From assembly GCF_052060035.1 (NCBI RefSeq), contig NZ_JBPOEA010000008.1, positions 1 through 64,000 of the forward strand: a stretch of 64,000 nucleotides of DNA, written 5' to 3'. The stretch comes from Fodinibius sp052060035. GTDB lineage: Bacteria > Bacteroidota > Rhodothermia > Balneolales > Balneolaceae. The position numbers were made by a program, and so were the translations under genes. Below, in pieces: positions 1 to 8,987 of this stretch. A model generated the notes under the pieces. It searched no databases, had not been told where the DNA came from, and saw nothing but the letters and a program-made list of their open reading frames with translations. Position 1 is the first letter of the stretch. Each line of letters starts with the position of its first letter.

Positions 1-366
1 CTCGAATTTCGGTTTTTGCTCCTCATCAAGCTGTATTACCGGCAACTCTGAGGATCCCCAGAAAAGCAGGCCTTCGCAGGAAACTTCATGGTCATTCTCG
101 TGGATGCAGTAAAACTCCCGATTAAATAAGAGTACATAATAATCACCTTCAAGGTTAGATATATTGGGGTTTTGGATGGGCGTAAGGCAGATCATCTGGT
201 CACGCTCCAGCGGCAGCTGTTCGCCGTCAATATCGAGCGTCATCTTCGTCCCGCGATTCCATATCACTTTGAAAAAGTCTTTTCCCATAAATCGATGAAG
301 GTCAGCTTCCTGATCGGCTAATGCAATCCGGCTATCGAACTCGGTATCTCGGTAGATTTTAATCAT
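1..366 (-). CDS. AraC-family transcriptional regulator, N-terminal part (cut by window edge)
   Basis: Reading leftwards from an ATG at 366, 122 codons stay open to the window edge. The encoded N-terminal domain resembles the cupin-like sensor half of AraC regulators common in Bacteroidota, with a segment reading FNREFYCIHEND followed by VSCEGLLFWGSS. The DNA-binding C-terminal half would lie outside the window. An AGGT sequence sits just before the start. It is divergent from the flavoprotein gene at 519, with which it shares a regulatory interval. The family call is by sequence impression; the open frame is direct. Confidence 0.7.
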   Translation of the reverse strand, partial: MIKIYRDTEFDSRIALADQEADLHRFMGKDFFKVIWNRGTKMTLDIDGEQLPLERDQMICLTPIQNPNISNLEGDYYVLLFNREFYCIHENDHEVSCEGLLFWGSSELPVIQLDEEQKPKFE

Positions 367-422
367 CTGTTACCTGGTAGTATTTACGTTCAATCGAACT
401 TATAGATAGCTATACCCTCAAT

Positions 423-456
423 ATTCTTACGATAAGTAATACAAGATTGTAAGAAT
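423..456. promoter_or_regulatory. Inverted repeat in divergent promoter region
   Basis: ATTCTTAC (423-430) and GTAAGAAT (449-456) form a perfect 8-bp inverted repeat between the AraC-type gene and the flavoprotein gene. A related arrangement (TCTTACG, TAATAC, AGATTG) recurs at about 7785-7870 before the AhpD-like gene, so this may be a shared operator or promoter element. The function is inferred. Confidence 0.4.
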
Positions 457-518
457 CTTCGAATAAGCCCCATCTACGCAAATGAAATTCATTTAATAAA
501 CAGACCACTACATCAATT

Positions 519-1889
519 ATGGAACAGTTTGACGCTATTGTTATCGGTACCGGACAGGCAGGACCTTCTCTTGCAGCCCGCTGTGCCGAAGAGGGATTGA
601 ATACTGCAGTTATTGAGCGTGATAAATTTGGGGGAACCTGTGTAAACACGGGATGTACGCCCACCAAAGCGTTAGTTGCCAGCGCCCGTGCCGCGCACAT
701 GGCCAACCGGATGAACGATTACGGCGTTGAGATCAACGGATCAATCTCCGTGGACATGGAGAAAGTAAAAGCCCGAAAGGATGCCATTGTGAAAGAGTCG
801 ACGGAAGGAGTTGAGAACTGGCTTAAAAGCACCGAAAACCTTACGGTGTACCAAGGACATGCGCGTTTTGAAGATGAAAAAATTCTTTCTGTGGGTAACA
901 AGAAGCTTTCCGCCGAAAAGATTTTCATCAATGTTGGCGGACGTGCGTTTATCCCGGATGGGTTTGAAGATGTGGATTATCTTACCAACTCCAGCATTAT
1001 GGAGCTGGATGAAGTGCCGGAGCATTTGATTATCGTAGGTGGCGGATACATTGGGCTTGAATTCGGGCAGATGTATCGCAGATTTGGCAGCGAGGTTACC
1101 ATTATTGAACAGGGTAATCGACTGCTTCCGAAAGAGGATAAAGACGTATCAAATGCTATCCAAGAGATTTTAGAAGATGAAGGCATTACTTTTCGGTTTG
1201 GAGCCGAATGCATCGGGGGAACTAGTGACAATGGGCAGGTGGTTGTGGACGTAAATTGCGAAGCGGGTCCTCCTAAAGTGGAAGGGTCACACCTGCTGTT
1301 GGCAACCGGACGCCGACCCAACACCGATGACCTGGGACTCGAAAATACCACGATCAAAACCGACGAACGAGGCTTTATCCAAGTTGATGATCAGTTGCAA
1401 ACCACCGCAGAAGATATTTGGGCCCTGGGCGACTGCAATGGCGAAGGGGCATTCACCCACACAGCCTATAATGATTTCGAAATTGTAGCTGCCAACCTAT
1501 TTGATGATAATCCTCGCCGCCTGTCCGACCGTATTATGTGTTATGGATTGTATATTGATCCCGCCTTGGGTCGCGTAGGAATGACCGAAGCCCAGGCTAA
1601 AGAGTCTAACAGAAATGTGCTGATCGGCAAGCGCCCGATGAGTCGCATTGCCCGGGCCAAAGAGAAAGGAGAAACAAAGGGCTTTATGAAAATCCTCGTT
1701 GATGCCGACAGCGAAAAAATACTTGGCGCTGCTATCCTAGGTATCGAAGGCGATGAAATTATTCACTCTATTATTGATATCATGTACGCGGAGGAACCAT
1801 ACACCACAATCCGAGATGCGGTTCATATCCACCCGACGGTTTCAGAGCTTATCCCCACGATGCTTGAGAATCTTGAGCCTTTGGATTAA
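519..1889 (+). CDS. Mercuric-reductase-like pyridine nucleotide-disulfide oxidoreductase
   Basis: A class I FAD/NAD(P) disulfide oxidoreductase of 456 residues, the full family length. The FAD-binding GxGxxG lies at residues 10-15, the redox-active pair is C41 and C46 (CVNTGC), the NAD(P) motif GGGYIG starts at 174, and the dimerisation domain ends with HIHPTVSE near residues 436-443, which supplies the catalytic His. It lacks an N-terminal heavy-metal domain and the C-terminal vicinal cysteines of true MerA, so mercury reduction is unproven. The GDCCVxC gene downstream fits a metal or thiol-redox role. Dihydrolipoamide dehydrogenase activity is the alternative, but no lipoyl complex genes are nearby. 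Confidence 0.85.
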   Translation: MEQFDAIVIGTGQAGPSLAARCAEEGLNTAVIERDKFGGTCVNTGCTPTKALVASARAAHMANRMNDYGVEINGSISVDMEKVKARKDAIVKESTEGVENWLKSTENLTVYQGHARFEDEKILSVGNKKLSAEKIFINVGGRAFIPDGFEDVDYLTNSSIMELDEVPEHLIIVGGGYIGLEFGQMYRRFGSEVTIIEQGNRLLPKEDKDVSNAIQEILEDEGITFRFGAECIGGTSDNGQVVVDVNCEAGPPKVEGSHLLLATGRRPNTDDLGLENTTIKTDERGFIQVDDQLQTTAEDIWALGDCNGEGAFTHTAYNDFEIVAANLFDDNPRRLSDRIMCYGLYIDPALGRVGMTEAQAKESNRNVLIGKRPMSRIARAKEKGETKGFMKILVDADSEKILGAAILGIEGDEIIHSIIDIMYAEEPYTTIRDAVHIHPTVSELIPTMLENLEPLD

Positions 1890-1922
1890 ATGAAGCTTTA
1901 AATTTTACCACTATGATACATT

Positions 1923-2132
1923 ATGAATGAGATTTCACTCATATCTGAAATAATCTGTCCTAATTGTGGGAAACAGACCAAAGAAACTATGCCGGAAGAT
2001 TCGTGCCAGTATTTTTGGGGATGCCCCCGTTGCGGTGAGCTTCTAAAAGCTAAACAGGGAGACTGCTGTGTTTTCTGTTCTTATGGAGACCACCCGTGTC
2101 CACCTATTCAGCAAGAAAAAGATTGTTGCTAA
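1923..2132 (+). CDS. GDCCVxC-domain small cysteine-rich protein
   Basis: A 69-residue cytosolic protein with CPNCG and CPRCG pairs that suggest a zinc ribbon, then the family signature GDCCVFC followed by SYGDHPCPP, and a C-terminal CC. This matches the GDCCVxC (seleno)protein family, which often lies near mercury and other metal resistance genes; here all positions are cysteine codons. It starts 33 bp after the flavoprotein and is probably co-transcribed. Its biochemical role is unknown. Confidence 0.8.
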   Translation: MNEISLISEIICPNCGKQTKETMPEDSCQYFWGCPRCGELLKAKQGDCCVFCSYGDHPCPPIQQEKDCC

Positions 2133-2139
2133 AAATCTG

Positions 2140-2898
2140 TTAGCCATTCGCCCATCGTAAATTTCGATAATCAAATTTACTTTGAATAGTTGGCTTAACA
2201 ATTTCAAAATAAGGCGACACATCAAAATCACGCGGGGCAAACAAGCTGTGGTGACGAATATGAAGGATTTCTTTTTGGGAGTTGATTTCAGCCTTGCTAC
2301 TGGATTCATCGATATCAATACTTGGCAGTATGGGATACTTTACTGACTGGAACGCCTGGGCAATCAATGAAGAACAAATGGCCTTTGTGGGATCCCCACT
2401 ACCCAGGGCCAGCAGCCGCCGACGATATTTTTGCGGGACCGGTGGAGTTTGAATAAGATAGCGAGCCAAGTCAAAAATATTCTTTAAATCATATTTGTAG
2501 CCAAGCCGCTCCTTCATGAAATCTATTACCTGCTTCATCTCTTGGGGAGCTAGCCCCACAGGACGACAAATGCGGGTATGGTTTTGGCAATACCTGCTAA
2601 GCGGTACCGTCCGAACGCCCTCCTTAACATCCACCTCAATAAGCAACGGCTTGGTACCCAAATCCCCATCTGATTCAACTTTTCCTATAAAAATGGCAGC
2701 ATGCGACCACGTTGATTGCGTGATATATTTGATGGCCATGCTAATTCGACTGCTGCCCTCAATTAGTAACACATCTCCCGGTTGCAACGTCTTCTCCAAG
2801 GCTTCTCTGGAACAAGTAGCTACAGATTCCTGTTCTTCGTCTGGCTGAGTAAGGAACCGCGCTAATCGATAGCCTAAACCACTTAATACAGGAATCAT
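2140..2898 (-). CDS. YiiX/YebB-like NlpC/P60-superfamily cysteine hydrolase
   Basis: A 252-residue protein with the permuted NlpC/P60 pattern of the YiiX family: LQPGDVLLIEG, then TWSHAAIFIG with the likely catalytic His, then AICSSLIAQAF with the likely catalytic Cys. Members are thought to act on peptide, amide or lipid ester bonds at the envelope, but the substrate here is unknown. It is convergent with the GDCCVxC gene, with only 7 bp between stops, and lies 33 bp downstream of the alpha/beta hydrolase on the same strand. Confidence 0.75.
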   Translation of the reverse strand: MIPVLSGLGYRLARFLTQPDEEQESVATCSREALEKTLQPGDVLLIEGSSRISMAIKYITQSTWSHAAIFIGKVESDGDLGTKPLLIEVDVKEGVRTVPLSRYCQNHTRICRPVGLAPQEMKQVIDFMKERLGYKYDLKNIFDLARYLIQTPPVPQKYRRRLLALGSGDPTKAICSSLIAQAFQSVKYPILPSIDIDESSSKAEINSQKEILHIRHHSLFAPRDFDVSPYFEIVKPTIQSKFDYRNLRWANG

Positions 2899-2931
2899 CA
2901 GGAGTTTATTTTTAAAAAGTTATTTTCTAAA

Positions 2932-3690
2932 TCATAAATAACGGTCCACCCAGGCAGCTGTTACTGAACCGACGTACTGGGCATCATCTTCGTTGGTAAG
3001 AAGGTGATCAGCATCATCCAATGAAATAAAGCTTTTGGGGTGTTGGGCCAGTTTATAAATATGGGCAGCGTTATCAATTCCCACCGTTTGATCAATGGGT
3101 GAATGAAAAATGAGCAGCGGCTTGTCGAGGTTTTTAATTATATCGTTCATAGCCTGCTCTTTGAGATCATCCAGAAACTGTTTTTTAATTGTAAATACAC
3201 GTCCGGCCAGTTTAACGCGGGCCTCCCCCTTTTGCTCAATCTCATCCATTTTATCCATAAGGTGATGCGTGACATGCTCGGGATTGCACGGAGCCCCAAT
3301 CGTCGCTACGGCTTCAGCCGAGGAAATATGATGGGCTGCCTGAAGGACCGCGGCTCCTCCCAACGAGTGACCAATCAACATGCGAGGTGCCGCCCACTCC
3401 TTTTCCATATACCGGGCAGCTGCTTGCAGGTCATCGATATTGGATGAAAAATTGGTGTCAGCAAAGTCGCCTTCACTTTCGCCCAGACCAGTAAAATCAA
3501 AGCGAAATACCCCCATGCCGTGCTCTGTTAATGTCCGACTGATATGTCCCACAGCCCGCAGGTTTTTGCTACAGGTAAAACAGTGTGCAAAAAGAACGGC
3601 TCCTTTTGTTATTCCATTATCCGGCTCATCAATTCGCGCTGATAGTTTTACTCCCTGACTTCCGGGAAATTCGATTTTCTTACTGTCCAT
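2932..3690 (-). CDS. Alpha/beta hydrolase (serine esterase-like)
   Basis: About 252 residues from the ATG at 3690. That start is chosen because an upstream in-frame start would run into the DUF3179 gene and add 40 residues that do not look like the family. The nucleophile elbow GHSLGG puts Ser at about 109, with the acid in SPIDQTVG and the His in DADHLL. An oxyanion region, AHCFTCSKN, follows the first strand. It resembles the small esterase-like hydrolases often fused to OsmC in other bacteria, but no OsmC domain is present. The substrate is unknown. Confidence 0.8.
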   Translation of the reverse strand: MDSKKIEFPGSQGVKLSARIDEPDNGITKGAVLFAHCFTCSKNLRAVGHISRTLTEHGMGVFRFDFTGLGESEGDFADTNFSSNIDDLQAAARYMEKEWAAPRMLIGHSLGGAAVLQAAHHISSAEAVATIGAPCNPEHVTHHLMDKMDEIEQKGEARVKLAGRVFTIKKQFLDDLKEQAMNDIIKNLDKPLLIFHSPIDQTVGIDNAAHIYKLAQHPKSFISLDDADHLLTNEDDAQYVGSVTAAWVDRYL

Positions 3691-3706
3691 AAATAATAAT
3701 TGAGTA

Positions 3707-4826
3707 TTAGTTATCACTATAAATTTCTGTTTCCGGCCAAAAGACCAGCCAGGCAAACGCAAAATAGTCCCCAAAGGTAACAGCCTCCAACTGTTGTCCC
3801 TTATATTCACCTTTAACAGCTTTGCCCGTTACGGTCCATACCGAAGCTGTTTGCTCATCTATAATATTCCCATCTTTCACTGCAAACGATAATTCTTGGC
3901 CCTTGAGTGTTCGTTTGAAAACCCCGGTCGATCCCGACTCTTTGGATTCCGCTATTTGGGTCGCATCCAAAGCCGAGGTTGCCCCATCCGTATGTATAAT
4001 AAGCACCGGAGCGTTACCAATTTTATCATTGATGACGTGCTCTTTTCGAGTAATAGAATAGGGATACGCTTTTTGCTGTTCACCCATCTTTACGCCAATT
4101 ACTTTCTCCATGGGCGGTAGGCGCCCGTCGTCATTGCCCGCCCCAAACAACGGCGTATTATTAATATCATCGTATCCTGTGTATGGATTAGCTCCATAAT
4201 TACGGTCATAACCGGTATTACGAGATAACACTTTCCCATCGGGATAGTTTTCTTGGAATTGAGCAAACGAGATAATTTGACTTGGGCAGCTGATTCAAGG
4301 TCGTCCCCACATAATCACCCACAATAGCCTTGCCGATAAACTGTTGCCAGAGTGTTTCGGTCTTGCGGTCGAACATCACTAAGTCGGAATGGCGCAGAAA
4401 GCCGGAAACCCCAAACTCCAAAACCTCTCTATCTACTGTTCGATCAAACACTAGGGCCGAATAGCAGAGCGGGCAAAAAGTAACCAGCAGCGGATCACCC
4501 CCAATCTTGTCATTTACTATCTCGTGCCATATTAAAATTTGCAAAGGATAAGCACGAGCTTCATCCTCATACGCAACTGAAATTACCGGTTCTTGGTTTG
4601 ATATCCATGAAGATGCGTCCGAGATGGATACAAATTTCGGATCATCAATAGATGGAATACCATCTTTTGGCGGACCTCCTTGTTTAAGTTCACCAAGGTC
4701 GATTAGCGATTTATCAGTATTCGTATCCCATCCCTGTAATTTTTGGGCATTGGTATCATTTACGAATGCAATTCCAAACCACAGGATTATTATATAACTT
4801 AGTTGAACCGGGTTGAATGGAAGCAT
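3707..4826 (-). pseudogene. DUF3179 domain protein, split by a +1 frameshift
   Basis: Two overlapping reading frames encode consecutive halves of one DUF3179 protein. The first (4826 down to 4218) has a signal peptide and the DUF3179 core, including HEIVNDKIGG and TFCPLCYSALVFDR. The second (4231 down to 3707) continues with LSRNTGYDRNYG and NPYTGYDD. One extra base near 4281-4287 separates them; skipping it restores LPSQIISFAQF followed by ENYPDGKVLSRN, which bridges the halves well. This is either a real inactivating mutation or an assembly error. The intact protein would be about 370 residues and exported; DUF3179 has no known function. Confidence 0.8.
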
Positions 4827-4871
4827 AGCTCTTTTTATTTACGGGCTTAATCATAAGAACAACACAACTGC

Positions 4872-5525
4872 ATGCTTAACTGGTTTAAAAGACGTCGTAA
4901 GGAGAAATCTTCTTACGAGACAAATGAAGAATGGATCGAAGCACTCAAGCCACCTGTTGATGAGCGTGCCGTTGAATTGCTGCGACAGCAGTTAATTCGG
5001 GGACTTAAACCGGCCCTGTATAAATATGTTGACCGCGAACTCGATCAATTTGTCGAGGATGTTGCCCAAGATGCTTTGTTGAAAGTGCTGGACAATATCG
5101 ACTCCTTCCGTGGTGATAGTAAGCTCCTGACCTGGGCCATGAAAATTGCCGTTAGGGAAGGACTGACCGAACTCCGGCTAAAGCGTTACGATGATATCTC
5201 CATCGAGGATTTGAAGCCGGACGATAACAGCCGAGAGGTCTTTTCACTTTCAGTGGCCGGCAATGAAACCAGTCCCGACCGCTCATTACACGAATCGGAT
5301 TTAGTCGATAAGGTGATGACCATCATCAACGAAGAGCTAACCGATAAACAGAAACGAGCCATTAATGCCCTCATGATCCAGGGGCTTCCCGTTCCGGTCG
5401 TTGTTAAGCAAATGGATACCAATCGGAATGCGCTCTACAAATTGGTTCACGATGCACGACTTAAGATTAAGAACAAGTTGGAGATTGAAGGGATCGATCC
5501 CGATGAGATGCTGAATAAACTGTAA
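4872..5525 (+). CDS. ECF-type RNA polymerase sigma factor
   Basis: A 217-residue sigma-70-family protein. Region 2 reads VEDVAQDALLKVLDNIDSF followed by RGDSKLLTWAMKIA, and region 4 forms a C-terminal helix-turn-helix around LMIQGLPVPVVVKQMDTNR. There is no region 3, as expected for ECF factors. A zinc anti-sigma candidate follows 58 bp downstream. The N-terminal 45 basic residues (FKRRRKEK) are longer than usual. It likely directs an envelope or redox stress regulon, but its targets cannot be read from the window. Confidence 0.85.
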   Translation: MLNWFKRRRKEKSSYETNEEWIEALKPPVDERAVELLRQQLIRGLKPALYKYVDRELDQFVEDVAQDALLKVLDNIDSFRGDSKLLTWAMKIAVREGLTELRLKRYDDISIEDLKPDDNSREVFSLSVAGNETSPDRSLHESDLVDKVMTIINEELTDKQKRAINALMIQGLPVPVVVKQMDTNRNALYKLVHDARLKIKNKLEIEGIDPDEMLNKL

Positions 5526-5583
5526 GAACTATGGAGTTAACCTCATCAATAGCTATAAATAAAGAATTTATCACTAATCATAG

Positions 5584-5826
5584 ATGAAATTAACACCCAA
5601 CATATTAAAAAGCCTGATTAAATCGGCGCAAATGGCGGCCGACCATGAGATAGGCTGCGATGATTGCTTTGATGAGCTCCATGAGTTTGCCGAACTGGAA
5701 CTGGCGGGCAAATCACCAGCAGAAGCTAAACCGTTGGTCAAAGATCACCTTGACAAATGCGGCAGTTGTCGCGAAGAGTACCAGGCATTGCTCGAAGCCC
5801 TTCAAGCAATTGAAAATGGAAAGTAA
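5584..5826 (+). CDS. Small zinc-binding anti-sigma factor (zf-HC2-like)
   Basis: An 80-residue soluble protein with two Cys pairs, C25/C28 (GCDDC) and C59/C62 (CGSC), plus nearby His residues, separated by a helix rich in Glu and Leu. This is the layout of ChrR/RsrA-type zinc anti-sigma domains. It lacks a membrane segment, so release of the sigma factor would be cytosolic, for example by thiol oxidation. It follows the ECF sigma gene directly, the usual partner order. Confidence 0.7.
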   Translation: MKLTPNILKSLIKSAQMAADHEIGCDDCFDELHEFAELELAGKSPAEAKPLVKDHLDKCGSCREEYQALLEALQAIENGK

Positions 5827-5848
5827 TGACCGTATAAGAGAATAGAAC

Positions 5849-6340
5849 TTACCGAGAATACCCTCTCCCAAGCCACCGACTGCTTATGTATCCCAGTACC
5901 CATCCGTACACCAGGTGAACGAATAACGTTATCAGGATATAAGAAAGCGCTCCTTCCAAATAAAGCGGATGATTCAATGGCAGGTGATGGGCATAGCCGA
6001 ATCCAAACACACCCCAGCCTATTAACGGGCTGTACACAAACATCATAAACAACCAGAGGACCATGGCCAACATGATAGCCTTCATAATTGAAAGGTTGTC
6101 ATCAAAGGTGTACACCAAGACGTAGGACCATAAAATACCATAACAAAAATGTAGCAGCAGAGCATAGCCCGATTCTTCTATCCCTAAGTTATATAAGAAG
6201 GCATAAGATGGGGCCACATTAAATGGCGCAATGCCCGTGACATCGGTTCCTACATAAATGAACAAAAACATAACTAAGCTGGCCATAAAGCCTGTCAAGG
6301 CGATGTTAAACATTCGCTTTATTCTATTTCTCATAACCAT
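5849..6340 (-). CDS. Uncharacterised integral membrane protein
   Basis: A 163-residue protein with about four hydrophobic segments: residues 12-30, 50-80, 86-104 and 132-150. I do not recognise a named family, though its size and spacing resemble small YqhR/DUF1440-like membrane proteins. It ends 23 bp after the anti-sigma gene on the opposite strand and lies just downstream of the histidine kinase, with which it could be co-transcribed. Confidence 0.55.
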   Translation of the reverse strand: MVMRNRIKRMFNIALTGFMASLVMFLFIYVGTDVTGIAPFNVAPSYAFLYNLGIEESGYALLLHFCYGILWSYVLVYTFDDNLSIMKAIMLAMVLWLFMMFVYSPLIGWGVFGFGYAHHLPLNHPLYLEGALSYILITLFVHLVYGWVLGYISSRWLGRGYSR

Positions 6341-6358
6341 AGCCTATTTTAGATAACG

Positions 6359-7723
6359 TTAGAATAAGGCATTACTAGAACCGGTGGCGTCCGATTTTTG
6401 AAAAACGATGTTCACCTTCAGCCCTCTGTCATTTTCTACCGTCAAGTCGCCATTTATTTGTTGAATTAAGGCACCTACGATAGCAGAACCCGTACTATCG
6501 GAACTGGTAAAGTCCACATCTTCAGGTAATCCATCCCCATCGTCACTTATCTGGATTTGCACCTTATCTTCAATTTGATGTACTGAAATCGTAATGGTAC
6601 CGGTACTATTTTCTTGAAAGCCGTGCTCAATGGCATTAGCCATTATTTCGTTGATGATAAGTCCCACCGGCACGGCCTGATTAATATTTAGCTGTACAGG
6701 ATCAAAATTCGTCTCGACGGTAATCTCCTTTTGATGCCCGATATATGTGCTGCAAATATAATCTGTAAGCTCGTCTAAATAGTCCGCCAGATTAATATCT
6801 GAAAACGACTTGGACTGATACAACTTTTCATGAATCATCGCCATGGACTTGATGCGATCACGGCTTTCCCGCAATGCCCGATCTGCATTGCCCTCATTCA
6901 TACTTTCCAACTCCAGCATTCCAGAAATAACGGCCATGTTATTTTTAACGCGATGGTGGATTTCAGCTAGTAGTATATCTTTTTCATGTAAGGCCTCCTC
7001 CCACCGGCCAATGCTTTTATTTGCGCGCACGGTAAACACTACGCCAATCAGTACCAACAAAATGCCCAGAATAACGCTTATCCAGAGCCCAAACTGTTTG
7101 ATCACGCCCGACGCATCACCGACGGAAGCCATCAGTGTTTTGCTACGCTGCGTCCATTGCTCATGCAACGCATTATAGTTTTCCAGCTTTTTTTGGATAC
7201 GATTCTCTGTTATATCCTTGTTTGGGAAATTTCTGTACCACTCTTTAACCAATGCATGCTGCCGATTCTCTACTTCTTTGAGCGTTTCCCATTGGCGGTT
7301 TAGCTCACTGACTTGGTCCGACGAGTGGAAATAATCAAAGACAGTAATCAAGCCACTAATTTCGTTGGGTTTTATTTGCTCATTATCAAAAGTCTGAAAT
7401 ATTCCTGCTACATCAGGATCAGCCGAAAAAAGCTCATCCACGGTCCGCTGTAGCGAATTCTTTTGAGTCTGTATATCTTGGTAAGCATTGAAGTGCTCCG
7501 GATTACCAGTTCGAGCCAATCGCTCTACATGCATAGCAGACTGGTAGTGATGGCGGTTCCATTGTGAAATTAAGGTCGAATAATCCCCGGATGCCGCAAT
7601 GATATTGATAGAAAAGTTAGTGAGCACTGTCAATCCACTAGCGGCTAGGATAAATATGCCTACCACCACAATAAGCCTTCGACTCAAGTAAAACCGCTTC
7701 TGTTTTAGCTGATCTCCATCCAT
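6359..7723 (-). CDS. Sensor histidine kinase (HisKA_2 type)
   Basis: A 454-residue kinase with membrane helices near residues 17-35 and 212-233 framing a helical periplasmic sensor. The phosphoacceptor motif AEIHHRVKNN has His at 256/257, and the HATPase part shows NEIMANAIEHGF (N box) and DDGDGLP (G1). The HRxKNN form marks the HisKA_2/HWE-like class, which often signals to general-stress regulators. No response regulator is adjacent, so this is an orphan kinase here. Confidence 0.85.
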   Translation of the reverse strand: MDGDQLKQKRFYLSRRLIVVVGIFILAASGLTVLTNFSINIIAASGDYSTLISQWNRHHYQSAMHVERLARTGNPEHFNAYQDIQTQKNSLQRTVDELFSADPDVAGIFQTFDNEQIKPNEISGLITVFDYFHSSDQVSELNRQWETLKEVENRQHALVKEWYRNFPNKDITENRIQKKLENYNALHEQWTQRSKTLMASVGDASGVIKQFGLWISVILGILLVLIGVVFTVRANKSIGRWEEALHEKDILLAEIHHRVKNNMAVISGMLELESMNEGNADRALRESRDRIKSMAMIHEKLYQSKSFSDINLADYLDELTDYICSTYIGHQKEITVETNFDPVQLNINQAVPVGLIINEIMANAIEHGFQENSTGTITISVHQIEDKVQIQISDDGDGLPEDVDFTSSDSTGSAIVGALIQQINGDLTVENDRGLKVNIVFQKSDATGSSNALF

Positions 7724-7784
7724 TAACTATACCCCATCTGTTACTATTTAGATACACAGACTATTAAAGCACTATTAATCTTAC

Positions 7785-7890
7785 GTAATACCTAGATCAA
7801 AGATTGAACGCTGTTTTTACAATCTTCGTAAGAACGCTTACTTATAGTTCATCTTAAAATATGGATGTATGCTTCTGTCGATCTTACAAT
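7785..7890. promoter_or_regulatory. Repeat-rich promoter region of the AhpD-like gene
   Basis: This stretch contains several copies of TCTTACG-like words in both orientations (AATCTTACG, TCTTCGTAAGA, GATCTTACAA) and shares TCTTACG, TAATAC and AGATTG with the 421-457 region upstream of the flavoprotein. The two regions may bind the same regulator. This is a pattern observation only. Confidence 0.35.
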
Positions 7891-7904
7891 AAAAATTATT
7901 AGAA

Positions 7905-8465
7905 ATGGCATTTATAGATATCATCGAACCTGAGGACGCAAGAGGAACACTCAAAGAAATTTATGAGGATCTAAAAAAGAAGCGGGGCAAACTGGCACAA
8001 ATTCACAAAATACAGAGTCTCAATCCAGAGACCATAACAGCGCACATGGACCTGTATATGTCCGTCATGTTTAGCCAATCTCCCTTAAGCAGAGCGCAGC
8101 GGGAAATGATGGCGGTGGTCGTTTCGGCTGCAAATGATTGTGAATATTGCCAACAGCATCACGGGCAGGCACTTAATCACTACTGGAAAGATCGTGAGCG
8201 TGTGGAAAAACTTCGTGAAGACTACGACAACCTGGATCTGGACAATGTGGATAAACGGCTTTGCCAGCTAGCCAAAGTGCTAACCAAACATCCTGATAAG
8301 ATGGACGAAGACAAGTATCTGCAGCCTCTTAAAAATACTGGCCTTTCAGACCGCGCTATTCTTGATGCCGTTTTAGTAATCAGTTATTTCAACTTTGTGA
8401 ATCGCATGGTTTTAGGACTAGGCGTAGAGACTAATGAAGAAGAAATGCAAGGATATAAATATTAA
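7905..8465 (+). CDS. AhpD-like peroxidase-related protein (carboxymuconolactone decarboxylase fold)
   Basis: A 186-residue alpha-helical protein with the AhpD-type redox motif C79-E-Y-C82 followed by His86 (CEYCQQHHG). It matches the uncharacterised peroxidase-related enzyme family, in which the CxxC pair reduces peroxides or partner proteins. It heads a run of redox genes (DUF302, flavodoxin-like) on the same strand, with 18 bp to the next gene, suggesting co-transcription. Confidence 0.8.
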   Translation: MAFIDIIEPEDARGTLKEIYEDLKKKRGKLAQIHKIQSLNPETITAHMDLYMSVMFSQSPLSRAQREMMAVVVSAANDCEYCQQHHGQALNHYWKDRERVEKLREDYDNLDLDNVDKRLCQLAKVLTKHPDKMDEDKYLQPLKNTGLSDRAILDAVLVISYFNFVNRMVLGLGVETNEEEMQGYKY

Positions 8466-8483
8466 TTCGAGAGCCAAGCTATC

Positions 8484-8945
8484 ATGAAGAAAATCACTTC
8501 ATTTTTAACATTTCTACTCTTAACAGGGTTGTTTATCAGCGAAGGTATAGCCCAAGATGGTATGGTTACGCTGGAAAGCAATTACTCTTTCGAAGAGACT
8601 ACCAACCGACTAGAAAGTGCTTTGACAGAGAACGGACTTACCATCTTCAGGAAAGTCGATCATCAGGAAGGCGCAGCCTCAGTAGATATGGAGCTACCGC
8701 CAACAACACTACTCATTTTTGGCAATCCCAACCTCGGTACTCCACTGATGCAATGCACTCCCACGGTCGCTATTGATCTCCCACAAAAAATGCTGATTTG
8801 GAAAGATCAGGATGGGCAGGTCCAGGTAGGATATAATTCTCCAGATTACCTGAAAAAGCGACATGGTATAAAGGGATGTGACCAAGAACTCCAAAAGGTA
8901 AGCGGCGCCCTCAAAAAGTTTGCCCAAACCGCTGCAGGGAATTAG
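8484..8945 (+). CDS. Exported DUF302 protein
   Basis: A 153-residue protein with a signal peptide (hydrophobic residues 6-22, likely cleavage after the Ala of EGIAQ) and a DUF302 domain recognised from SFEETTNRLESAL, LIFGNPNLGTPLM, and the late WKDQDGQVQVGYNSP. Family members fold like a small alpha/beta sandwich and are linked to redox or metal stress, but without a defined reaction. It lies between the AhpD-like and flavodoxin-like genes. Confidence 0.8.
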   Translation: MKKITSFLTFLLLTGLFISEGIAQDGMVTLESNYSFEETTNRLESALTENGLTIFRKVDHQEGAASVDMELPPTTLLIFGNPNLGTPLMQCTPTVAIDLPQKMLIWKDQDGQVQVGYNSPDYLKKRHGIKGCDQELQKVSGALKKFAQTAAGN

Positions 8946-8987
8946 CTGACACTATTAAACCACATTATTAAATAACACTGAATTACC

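Noticed and set aside
519..1889. True mercuric reductase (merA)
   Set aside because: The C-terminal vicinal cysteine pair and N-terminal metal-binding domain of MerA are missing, and no merT, merP or merR lies nearby.
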